From contig NCSJ02000394.1 of assembly GCA_002812745.2 (NCBI GenBank), positions 1 to 37,101 of the forward strand: a stretch of DNA of 37,101 bases, written 5' to 3'. Position numbers and translations under genes: made by a program. Under the pieces are notes generated by a model. The model saw only the letters and a program-made list of their open reading frames with translations, had not been told where the DNA came from and ran no database searches. This DNA is from Scytalidium lignicola. Its lineage: Eukaryota > Ascomycota > Leotiomycetes. Shown in pieces: positions 22,040-32,639 of this stretch (position 1 is its first letter; each line of letters begins with the position of its first letter).

Positions 22040-25000
22040 TTTCATAAAATTTTAATCAATATAAGCACTTATAAATAGTTTATAACTGATTATAAACAAT
22101 TCTAAGTATTATAACATTTAGATAAATCTACAAAGTTTGATCAAACTACTAAAAGTATAATAATTATAACTTTCAACAAAAGAAGTATTACATCCATAAG
22201 TTTAATTATGATAATTATACTAATTAGCTGTATAGTATTCTACATTATTCATGTAAATATATTATTTATACTTTCAATCATAAATATAAACAGACTATAG
22301 TTAAGCTATAATAACCTCATAAATCTCCTTATAACATTAAAGGATAATATACTAATTATATAATGTTTTAAACATTTATTCATAGTATAAAACAACTCCT
22401 TATAAATATATATTGTTAAATCTTTTAAAGTAAACTTATATTACTTGACTAACATTAAATTATACTAATTACATTATCATTTTAATTATCCTTTAATATT
22501 AAGGCTTTAACAAATATTAAACTGTACAAGTTATAATGTTGATAAACAAGCTTTAGAATATCTAAACATATATTATATATATTATTAATGTTATAAAAAG
22601 CTATTAAGGAAATTTAAATTCAACCTCAAAGATAACATTAACTTTAATTACTCAATCATAATTAATATCTTTTATATAAATAACAAGTTAATGTTGTATA
22701 TTGTTAATAAAAGAATACATTATTAAGCAAGAAGATAACTCTAAAATATCTTTGTAAAATACACTTAAGATATTTTATAAACATGTTAAATTAACACTTA
22801 CCTAAGACTTCTTAACCAGATAACTACAGACATAAGGAAGAACTTTATAAGTATAGAATTATAACAATATATTATAATTATAAGAATTACCTTGAAAGCA
22901 ATACTTGTAAAAGCTTATAACTCTGTTAAAATCATCAAATGTTATTATACTCTAGTATAACATGTTTATCAGATTGTTATGGCTAAGATTTAAGATTTAG
23001 AGAAAGATATAACTTTATAAATGGTGTTTAAAGTTGTAAATGATTTAACAGAACCTAACAGGTTAGTCTTTACATTCTTAGTTTACAGAGCATACTTATA
23101 TATAAGCACATTTAATGTATTATCTCCAATGATTATACAATATACTATAATACTTAAAAAGGTTATGGAAAAGATCAACAGTATAAAGGCTAAACACTTG
23201 ATTTAAAATGCTTTGAACATTTATAACAACTTGAATATGAGCAATATCCATAACCTACTACTTAATTCACAAGTGTTAATGTAAAAGAAGAGAAACAAGA
23301 ACTCTAGTCATAAGGGTAGATAAGATAGCTATACAACCTTGTTAGTATTAATAGTAAATCATATGTTTTAAAACTACTTAACAACAACATAACTTTTAGA
23401 TCTATATTTGTAAAGTTATATCTTACACTTATAAAACTAATAAAAGGAATTGAACTATCTAAACTAGAAATTATAATTAATTAAGAACCAAAGAATAACA
23501 TTATAAAACTTGTTATTATAATTTAACCACTTATAATAAAACTAGTATAACCTACAAAACATAAACATAGAAGACTTTACAAATACTTGCAAATTATAGT
23601 CTTTCTAATAAAAGAGTAAAAGATCTTCCTTACAAATGAAAAAGACATATTTATACTCAGTTAACTAGTTAAAATCATTAGTTTACACAAAAAAGGCATA
23701 TTCTAATTGATTAACCTTAAGGATATACTACTTAGTGTATATATATTCAACTTTAAATAAGTTGATAAAATCAAGAATAAAAGAACAAAGAATATATATC
23801 CAAAATCACAATTAATAATACAAACTTATAAAGATAATAGCAAAAGGCATATTTTAACTTAATTACTTATTATTCAATATGTTAACCAGTAAATCATACT
23901 CTGTACCATTATTATAAGAATCAAAAACTAACACCTTTACTTACAAGATATCATACAAGTGTATATTTAGTCAACTATACTCTTAAACTAATATATATTT
24001 GTACAAACGAATATAAAGCTTATTAATCTACTAAGTATACTTATAAGAATGATTATACAAGTTATATAGCCACTTTACAAAGTGTTTAAGGCTAAGAACT
24101 ATTAGTATTAGACTTACTACTCACATTATACTAGCATACTCGTTATAGAAGAATCAACATATAATACATACTTATTACATAATGTATAACCATTCAACGT
24201 TATAAGCTTTTAAACTAATAATATCTTATTTGTTGAAGATGCTGAATTCGCTTAATTGGAGGAAGAACAACTTAAGAAGGCTAGGTTCTTCGTAAAAGAG
24301 CATAAAATGCTGGTTAAAGATAAAGGATTTAAATTCAATAGTAATATCATACAACAAAAGGATACTAACATCTTACTTACTCAGGAATGTTAATATAGTA
24401 ACTTATGGCTTATAACTAATGAAAATGCTATCTTGACAAGCTCTTAAGGAGTTGTACACCAAAACATTAATACCAAGTAGCAATTTATTGTACAACATGT
24501 TCTAAGAGTATATATTGCTACTGTTTGCCAACTAAAGGCTTTTTACAACTTGTTAATAACAGTATAAGTTGTAGTTAACTTTAATGAAGAGAATATGAAA
24601 ACACTTAACAAGTGCCTTGAATAGCAAATCCAGAATACAACTAAGGGTTTACACTTTGTCAAGTTAAACAAGGATTCACTTCAATTACTAATGTTTACAA
24701 ATGCCTCATTTGCAAACAACAAGGACTTTTTCCTTATAAATTGGCTATGTTATTGTACTTGCTGATAAGGAAAACAATGTGAACATGCTCTATTGGTCGT
24801 CAATTAAGTGTAAGAGGGTTATCAGGAGTGTACTAGCCTTAGAGCTATATGTAATAGCCTATAGATTTGATATAAGAGTTATAATCAAGTCAACTATAAA
24901 GAAAATCCTCGAAATCAAGCTCTTATTGGTTATTTGTACAAATTCCAAATCGTTGTATGACTGCCTTGTAAAGTTAAGAACTACATAAGAGAAGTACCTC

Positions 25001-25140
25001 ATGATCAACGTCATATACCTCCACCAGGTATACAAACATCACCAGATCATTGAAGTACGTTGGATTTAAGGCACTTCAAATCCAGCTGATTCTATGACGA
25101 AATCGAAGTTATCAAACACTCTTAAGTAATTGTTAAATAT
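22040..25140 (+). pseudogene. Copia-2 pol remnant (PR-IN-RT-RNase H)
   Basis: The protease motif, normally Asp-Thr-Gly-Ala, reads Asn-Ile-Ser-Thr at 22058-22069; each change is a single RIP-type transition. Integrase-like remnants cover about 22,600-23,700. RT blocks are seen at about 23,940-24,000 (LYLQDIIQVYIQS-like) and 24,225-24,560 (LEEEQLKKARFFVKEHK, GVVHQNINTK). RNase H has NASFANNKDF (about 24,696), LYWSSIKCKR, an ELY block (about 24,840), ICTNSKSLYDCLVKL (about 24,938) and SNPADSMTKSK (about 25,080), the canonical Copia end. The Asp of the first motif is Asn, again G-to-A. Confidence 0.78.
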
Positions 25141-25330
25141 AAATAAAATGCAATTAAAGGTAATAGAATAGGTAGAACATAACAGGATAGGCAATAAGAA
25201 CAAGGCTTAAGAGGAAGTACAACTAGGAGCTAGCCCTGAATAAGCAATTAGTATGTGTATAGGAGAACTCAACGGATATAGGTGTATTGGAGTTACTTAC
25301 AGTACTTAACCACTTATAGAGTAACTCTAA

Positions 25331-25534
25331 TGTTAGTATATAACTATATAACAGTAAGAATGTAGTCACATACAAGGCATATGCCTACGTGGTCGTAGAC
25401 TAGTCTTGATTAAGAATAAAGCTCTTACAACTTTGCAACACCTAACTCTTGAATGAAGGGACAACTTGAACAAGCACAACTAGTATACTACATATGAATT
25501 ATGTACGTACTACGTGCTTACAAACAAACCGACA
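25331..25534 (+). repeat. Right LTR of Copia-2
   Basis: 204 bp, TGTTAG..CCGACA, matching the left LTR. It keeps many more C, G and CpG sites than the left copy (for example GTACGTACTACGTGC against GTATGTATTATATAC), so it has been less heavily mutated. Confidence 0.9.
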
Positions 25535-25696
25535 AATATTAAAAGCTTGCTTTAATTATATTATATAATCTTTTTTATCTTTAATCTTCTTCTTTATGAT
25601 CTTCTTCTTTATGATCTTCTAAGTAATAACCTTTTAATACTATTAAAAAANCTTAATTGAATATTAACTCTTCACAATATTCCTTGTTAAATAAAA
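25535..25696. other. Flank of Copia-2, with right target duplication and a short tandem repeat
   Basis: It begins with AATAT (25535-25539), the right target duplication of Copia-2. A 15-bp unit TTCTTCTTTATGATC occurs twice in tandem at about 25,587-25,616. It presumably continues the Gypsy-1 flank. Confidence 0.6.
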
Positions 25697-26039
25697 GCTA
25701 ATGTTACAAGACTTCTTACGGCATAATCATATAGGGTAAGTCTAGTCACTCTCACTGGATTTATGTAGAAGTAAGCTATCTGTAATTATAATAAACAAGT
25801 ATATATAATAGAGTTGTAACTTAAGTTGAACATAAGGTTCTTAACTAAAGCTTAAGGAGTGTATTCTTATATAGACAAATAAGTATAGTCTTGTATAGCC
25901 AGTATAGACCTAATACCCCCTTATACGCCCTTTACTTCTTGTATGAGTTACGTGACCCAACATCTTGTTGACCACGGATACTCCATAAGTTGCCATTCAG
26001 CGCTTATCAGGTTATAACGGTAAGAATTATAACAGCTAA
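25697..26039. mobile_element. Solo LTR (333 bp) with GCTAA target duplications
   Basis: The segment 25702-26034 starts TGTTACAAG and ends ATTATAACA (TG..CA with imperfect inverted ends), and is flanked exactly by GCTAA at 25697-25701 and 26035-26039. There is no internal domain. It is much less A+T-rich than everything around it and retains CpG sites (TTACGG, TACGTGACC). The size, ends and duplication are those of a Ty3/Gypsy-type solo LTR produced by LTR-LTR recombination. Confidence 0.85.
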
Positions 26040-27050
26040 ATATTAAAGTTGAATACACCTTTTAAGACTTTTACTACTTGAAAATACTAAAAGCTTTTAG
26101 TCTTTTAAATATATTACATTATAAATGCTTAATAAAAAATACTATTCTGTATCTTTTCTTCTATTATGTAAATCTTAAAGTACTCTTTTAACGAATTATT
26201 TAACTTAACAACAAATTCAGGATTTTTAAACTTATTAACAACTTTAAAAATAAGCTAATACAATAGTAATTACATTTTAACTAGTTGTAAGCATACTTAC
26301 TCAAAGTTAATAATCATTTGGATATTCTACTTATTATTAACAAAGATATTACTTTAATGAAGATTAGTTAAAGTAAAGAAGAAAAAACTATTATAATACT
26401 TAAAACGAATAAAATAATATATAATAACATGTAAAGTTATCAAGATTACAAACTGTATTTTATTATCTTTTTAGTTTAAAATAATATTTAACTAGTATAA
26501 AATCTTATAATCTTGAAAACTAAAAAAGTCAGAAATATATAACTTTACAAAAGTATATATTTTCTTTTTTNAGAATACTTAATAGTATTCTCTTATTCTT
26601 TAACATTTAAAGATAAAAAATAAAAAAATAAATTAGATAGTATAATAATGTTATTTGAATTAAATATTAATGATTTTATTTGTACAAAGTGTATTTTATT
26701 TAATAAAAGAGAAATATATACAAAATTATGAAAAAGTTAAAATTAATAGAATTTATTATATTTATAATCTTTTTATAACTGTTGAAAAAATTTGCCTTTA
26801 ACTTTGTTAAGAATAATATATCTTGATTTAAATGAATTCTATAATTAATATAGAATATATTTAAACAATATTAAAAAGTACATAAGACTTAACGTATATA
26901 AAGGTAATCTAAGTAGTTATTATGATTTAGATTCTTTAAGAATTAGTTTGGAGAATAGAACAAGCTTAATTGTTAATGTTATTACCTCCTTGATTATGAT
27001 TTATGTCTTTACCTTAAACTTAGTCTATAACATTTTAATTCCTTTTATTT
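26040..27050. other. A+T-rich sequence, no recognisable gene
   Basis: Over 1 kb of strongly degraded sequence with no domain I can recognise on either strand. It probably contains the unread 5' region (LTR and leader) of Gypsy-2 or an older repeat. Confidence 0.5.
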
Positions 27051-27239
27051 AGGTGATAGTCCATTATAATCAAAGGATGATAACAAGTTAGTCAAGTTAT
27101 TCAATGACATCCTTTGAGACTATTAAAAGGTAGATAATAACAAGGAAGGCTAGTATTAAGCTTAGTCAGAACAAAGGTGTTATAACAATGATAAGCTTAA
27201 GAATTATACATATAAAAGTTATATTTATATTATTAAGTG

Positions 27240-28560
27240 ATTTGGTTAAAGAATTAATTGAAGAAGAGTAATAAGTAAAAGAATTAAAGGTTCTTAAAGA
27301 TGATCTACTATCTCCTCAAAACAAGTTATTTAAGCAGTGAATACATTATATCAAAGCTTTTCAATAAGAAAACGTTAAATTAGAGTATACAAGTAAACAG
27401 AAAGATAAAGTATAAAGACAAATAAAAGAGTTAAACTTAAAGATTAAAGTATTATAACAAAGAAAAGAAAGATTATTTTAATATAATAATACACTTATAA
27501 AGACATTAATTCCATTATAAAGAGGCTTTTTAATAAAGATATAAATCTTATTACAAGAAGGTTTCTTAATAAGGAATACATTATAAAGGTAATATACCAA
27601 TGAAGTATTGTTAAAATTATTATTATAATAACTTATAATTCAGAGTATAAAGTATAAGCATATATCTTCATCAAAGTAGTTTATAAGGAAAATGATAAAG
27701 GAGTATAATAACTTTATATATAAATACAAATTTAAATTTGTTGAATTCTTAAAGTTATACAAGAAGAATAATACCAAGATCTTTTATATTATATTATATT
27801 TTAACAATGTTTTAAAAGCAAAATAATAATAAGTATAAAAGGCAAAATTAACAAGTATTATTATATAAGAAAAATTTAAAAAGATCTTATTATTTTCATT
27901 AAAAGATAAAGGTAATAAAAGGATCAAGGTTCAAGACTAGTATAACTAAGCTTAACAACAACTAAGTCAGTTAATCTAGTCTTTTATAAAGTATCTTAAT
28001 AACCTTAAGGCACAACTCCTTAATATAAGTGACAGGAAGAGATAAAATACATTATTAATAAAAATAATACTTAAGTTAAAGGCAAAAATTATGAATTATA
28101 ATGTTTTGCTAATAATGTACAATGAAATGGTTATACTAGCAAAGTACTTACAACTTAATAAGGCAAATTGAAAATAAAAGATCAAATATAATAATATTAT
28201 TGTAAACTCTTAAAAACCTTAGTATAACAAGTTAAAGGAGAAATAACAAAGTAAGTTACCTAAGTAAAACTTGAATATCTTATATTAAGATTAAATAAAA
28301 TTAACATATATAACGTTATTAATTAATGTTAACATTATAAAGCTTAGAAACTTTAATAAAGTCAAATGTTATGATTATAAGAAGTTAAAGCATTATGTTA
28401 AAAATTGTCATAACACTTATAATAGTAGAATCTAGTATTATAGTTATAACTAGTTAAGTTATACTTTATTAAACTGCTTTAATAATCAGAACTAAAACTA
28501 TAACTAACCTTCTAATAAAAANTATATTTATAATAAACTAAGAAAATGCTAACATCCAAA
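27240..28560 (+). pseudogene. Gypsy-2 gag remnant with zinc knuckle
   Basis: A Glu/Lys/Gln-rich segment (ELIEEE, KQKDKVQ, KELNLKIKVLQQRKERL) precedes a low-complexity linker. The knuckle at 28367-28408 has exact C-x2-C-x4-H-x4-C spacing, but the second Cys codon is TAT (28376-28378), a TGT-to-TAT change. Stops elsewhere are at Gln/Arg/Trp-type positions. It is the nucleic-acid-binding capsid region, no longer functional. Confidence 0.7.
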
Positions 28561-28574
28561 GAAGTTTATAGCCT

Positions 28575-30428
28575 TAGCCTTATTAGACAATAGAAGAAAG
28601 AGGTTTTTTATAACATTCTAATAAATACTTAAGATTCTCTTTATCTTTATATCTTTAGAAGAAGTAACAATGAAGGCAAATATCAAGGTTTGTTATATTA
28701 TGGAGAAATTAAGATAATTATATATAATAATCCCTTTTGAGGTCTAAGATAAATAAGAGAGATAAAGAATAAAACAAACTTTGATTAATAGTAAAATAAA
28801 GTAGAATATAATCTCCTTAACTTTAATGTAAAAGTATAAATAGAATAATAACAATAAGAAGAAGCTAGGACTTCAAACAGTTGATAAAATAAACATTTAT
28901 GTTTATAAATCTTATATTATACTAATTAAAGCTGAAGATATAAATAAGAAGGCTTGTATTCTGAAGTATTAATTTATATTAGTTGTTATTGATGAATATG
29001 TTATTATTTTAAGATATCTATAACTTGATAGTGTAAATTTAAATATATAATAACAAAAGAAGAAATAGAAATATTACTTTAAGATTAAGAATTATATTAT
29101 TTACTTTATAAGGCAATTTATAAAGCTATTAGAAAAANGAGAAAGATATTCCTTTATTCAAAGCTTTCTTTGAATATATGTTAGATTATATGTATATTAA
29201 AGCAATGTAAATCAACAACTTGTTAAACTTTGAATAATAATAAGTTAATGTAATCTTAAAGTAATATTAAGACTTCATAAATATGTTTGACAAGGAGGAA
29301 GCAACTAAGATGCTTAGAATTGATAACTTATATTATATTATCAAACTTATTAACAATACAACATTATTATAGAAACTTATTTATCTACTAACAGAAAAGG
29401 AAATGAAGACATTGAAGGAGTATATTTATAACTTATTAAAGAAGGAGTAGATCTAGCAATCTATTAATCTAATAGACATATTAATATTATTTATCCTTAA
29501 GAAGGATAACAAGCTTTAACTTTGTATTAACTACAAAGGTTTTAATAAGGTTATTATCAAAGATTAAACACTTTTGTTATTAATTTTAGAAACCTTAGAC
29601 TAATTAGGAAAAGTAATAATATATACTAAGTTAGATCTAAAGAATATTTATCATTGAATTTAGATTTAAGAAGGCAATGAGTAGAAGACAACTTTCTACA
29701 TATAATATAATTATTATGAATATTATATTATGTTGTTTAAACTATATAATACATTAATGATGTTTTAACAATATATCAATGAAGTATTGACTAGATTAAT
29801 AAACGTTATTTGTGTAATTTATCTGGATAACATCTTAATCTTCTCTAAAACCGAAGAAGAGTATATAAAGTGTATTCAACAAGTACTTAAGCATTTATAT
29901 CATTTATATATGAATATATCTAAGTATGATTTTTACATTAAGGAAGTAGAGTTTTTNAAAGTACATTATATCTTCTAATAGTATATCAATAAAGGAGAGC
30001 TAGATTATTATTATTTAAGACTAGTTAATCCTTACCTCTTTTAAAGATATTCAAGTTTTTNCTAAGATTTGTCAATTTTTNACAAAAGGTTTATCAAACA
30101 TTATTCAAAAATAATAACTCCTTTATTAGATCTTTTAAAGAGAATAGAAAAGGAATGAAAAGTTAACATATTTAAACTTAAAGAGTTAATATTACAAGTG
30201 TTTAATAAGCTTAAAGAGGCTTTTGTTATAATGCTTATTCTTATACATTATACTCTAAGACTATTTATAATACTAAAGACAAATATATTTAGATTTGTTA
30301 TAAGTTCTGTTTTATCCTAGTTGATTATTAAAGGGGACTAGTTAAATTAATGTCTTATTACTTTCTACTTAAAGAAGTTAAATCTTATACAACAAGTATA
30401 TAATACTCTTAACTAGGAGATACTCATT
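28575..30428 (+). pseudogene. Gypsy-2 pol remnant (PR-RT-partial RNase H)
   Basis: Protease ALLDNRRKRFFITF (about 28,575) has Asp-Asn-Arg for Asp-Ser-Gly. RT: LCINYKGFNKVIIKD (about 29,520), YTKLDLKN.YH (about 29,620), a VIYLDNILIFSKT block in the open frame 29,787-29,978, where the YLDD box reads YLDN (29820-29831). RNase H begins at about 30,200 and stops at 30,428 after YNTL..EIL. The N at 29,957 and those at 30,061 and 30,081 follow T runs. Confidence 0.78.
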
Positions 30429-30696
30429 TGTCAAGGGTATCTGTATGCAAAGTGAAGAGAGACTAGGAGGCTAAAACATAATCGGAGACTAACAGTGAGA
30501 TAGCAGTTGGTTAGGTGTAAATTTGCTCTAAAACTCAGTACTCTTCTAAAAATTACAAGATTAATCTCTGACTTCTGTCAAAGAGAAGAGGAAACCCCCC
30601 TCTTTATAAACAAGAGTTAACAACTAAGGAGTAGCTAAGACTCAGACTACTATCCTTTTCCCCTCTTCACATGATTAGTATACTAAGGCCTTAACA
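30429..30696 (-). repeat. LTR in inverted orientation (268 bp) with adjoining polypurine tract
   Basis: The plus strand starts TGTCAAGG and ends CCTTAACA, so on the minus strand it runs TGTTAAGG..CCTTGACA. Immediately to its right, the minus strand reads AAAGGAGGAGATAT, a polypurine tract that primes plus-strand synthesis just upstream of a 3' LTR. On the minus strand an open frame runs ITPKDRNLERRRYC and stops inside the LTR start (TGT TAA), as in many fungal Gypsy elements. It is less A+T-rich than the flanks. No target duplication was found. Confidence 0.75.
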
Positions 30697-30805
30697 ATAT
30701 CTCCTCCTTTCCAAGTTCCTGTCCTTAGGAGTTATAGTCATATTACCTGCTAAGATGTAATAACAGAACATAATACTCTCTTATTCTACAATTAAACTCT
30801 AGACA

Positions 30806-30829
30806 AAAAGTACTAAACTTAGTACTTTT
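30806..30829. repeat. 24-bp palindrome
   Basis: AAAAGTACTAA (30806-30816), AC, TTAGTACTTTT (30819-30829): perfect 11-bp arms with a 2-nt centre. It lies in the C-terminal part of Gypsy-3 near the polypurine tract. No function can be assigned. Confidence 0.7.
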
Positions 30830-30839
30830 AGCCTTAATA

Positions 30840-32120
30840 CCTTAACATGTTTGTCATTTTAACAAACACAAAATACCTCTTAATATTAACCTTATAATAA
30901 AGCTTTAACAAACCTCTTACTAAACTCTGGAGATCTTTCTTTGTTCTTTTAATTTAATGTTATAAGCTATAATAAGGCTAACAGTCAAATATCTTACTCT
31001 TATTGTAAACTTCCTTTTTAGACTATAGCTTGCTTATAATTAAGTAGTTATAAACAATCACCAAGCCTTATAATGAGAATGTTACTACTTTTACTCTTTT
31101 AATATAACTTCATTATGCTAAATATATTTATTAAGAAAAGCCTTAATAACAATATTCTCTAAGCCTCAAGTTATTACATATATTCATTTAAATAAGTATT
31201 CTCTCCTTTGATTCTACTTCTTTTTCTAAGTATTAACTAACAATTGTTAGTATTACCTTTCTTTTTAAAGAACTTTACTATGTTCTTATAGCTTTCTACT
31301 AGTATAACTCTTATTAGGCTATAACTTTCTTGTTATCCTTCCTTTTATTATACTTTTCCTTTTTTTACCTTTGATTGTTGAAATTCCTTAAGTAGAATTA
31401 TCTCTTACTAAGTTATAACTTACTTTTTACTATACTTCTCCTTAATCTTCTAATTCAACTTATTTTCTTACCTTTACCTTTATTCAACTATTACTTCTTT
31501 TCTCTAAGAATTATATAGTAAAATTGTCTTTTGCTAAGTTATAATTTACTCTTTATTATATTCTTTCTTTTTTTCTCTAATTCAGTTTGCCTTATATCTT
31601 TTACTTAGCTTTAGGATATCTCTTCTTTCTTCTTATACTCTTACTTAACTTTAATTATAATACTTGTTAACCTCTTGTTAAGCTCTTGTAATAACACTAA
31701 TAAACATTAAACCTTTTGTTCTTATTGATAAAGAAGCATTATGTCAACAATATCTTTATAGCTTATCTAAGTAGAAAGCTAATGTTTTACAACAGTATAC
31801 AAATGATATTAATAAGTTATAACTATTGTTATATAACTGCTTTATTGTTATTATACAATTGTTTAACTAATGTTCTATAAGTTAATCTTCAAAATATTTA
31901 TATTACAAGTAGAACAATAAAGCTTGTCTTCTAGTAAGCATATCCTTCTTTCTTTATTCACTTTTACAAACTAATAGCTAATTACTTGTTAACCTCTTAC
32001 TAGCTAATTAGTTTGTTAAAAGTATAAAGTAGAATATTTTGTACTACTATTGTCATATATAACAACATTCTTAACATAAGTTTTGATATAATAGTTATTG
32101 TTAATACTAAGCTCTTATTA
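30840..32120. repeat. T-rich stretch with degenerate tandem repeats of about 125 bp
   Basis: Two copies are recognisable at about 31,393-31,472 and 31,518-31,597 (AGTAGAATTATCTCTTACTA against AGTAAAATTGTCTTTTGCTA, then AGTTATAA and a CTAATTCA block), with a weaker third at about 31,300-31,390. On the minus strand they read as a Lys/Arg/Glu-rich sequence with the repeated KSKL.LSKR.FY. I see no gene beyond that. Origin unknown. Confidence 0.45.
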
Positions 32121-32122
32121 AC

Positions 32123-32274
32123 TTAATGTTAGGATAATGTTAAGGTAACATAGATAATCATTTTGAAAAGCCTTTAATTCATTAAAAACTCTAAAAGTAT
32201 ATCTTCTTTACATCTTCAAGAACTCAAGTAAGAAAAGTCAATTAAGTAAAAAGAGAGAAGTATCCTAACATTAA
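32123..32274. mobile_element. 144-bp inverted-repeat-ended element flanked by TTAA
   Basis: TTAATGTTAGGATA at 32123-32136 is matched by its exact complement TATCCTAACATTAA at 32261-32274. Read as a unit this is TGTTAGGATA..TATCCTAACA (32127-32270) with TTAA on both sides. TG..CA ends favour a very short LTR (solo or the 3' LTR of Gypsy-3); the TTAA duplication and short inverted ends would also fit a non-autonomous DNA element. No coding capacity. Confidence 0.55.
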
Positions 32275-32639
32275 AGTTGTTAGGTTGTTTATTGAAGAAG
32301 ATGTTTAAGGATGTAGTAAGTCTTTTTAAAGAAGTAGAAGATCTTTATACAGATTATAATAAAGTAGTAAATTACTTGTATAATTATTGTTAAGTAAGTA
32401 TTAATCAAAGGATAACATCCTAAGGTAGAAAAGCCTTCTGATAATAAAAGTAATGATAAAGATAATGGTAATGATAATAAGGTATAACTCTTGTTCTTTT
32501 TCTTGTTTACTTCTTATAAAGTTAAAGCTTAAGCATTTAGTTTTTCTCTTTACTTACTCTGCAAGGCTGAAACTAGTCTTTTACTTAGTTAGTACTAGGT
32601 TAGTGTTAAGTTCTTGGCTAAGTGTATTTTAGATGAATT

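Larger units (their letters stand above)
19307..25534 (+). mobile_element. Copia-2: full-length RIP-degraded Ty1/Copia retrotransposon
   Basis: A 6.2-kb unit bounded by two matching LTRs and a perfect 5-bp duplication. Gag, zinc knuckle, protease, integrase, RT and RNase H remnants follow in Copia order on the plus strand, ending with the typical RNase H tail (about 24,690-25,130). It is inserted into the tail of Gypsy-1 or its 3' flank, so it is younger than that element. About 19,512-20,830 holds an unassigned degraded stretch with one 95-codon open frame (19,858-20,145). The last kilobase is visibly less mutated than the rest. Confidence 0.88.
27050..30428 (+). mobile_element. Gypsy-2: RIP-degraded Ty3/Gypsy element broken inside RNase H
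   Basis: Gag with a long charged, coiled-coil-like N-terminal part (about 27,240-27,480), a CCHC knuckle, protease, RT and the first part of RNase H lie in order on the plus strand. The coding resemblance ends abruptly at 30,428, where a TGTCAAGG LTR edge begins. Integrase is not found downstream on the plus strand. Family differs from Gypsy-1 by gag type. Confidence 0.75.
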
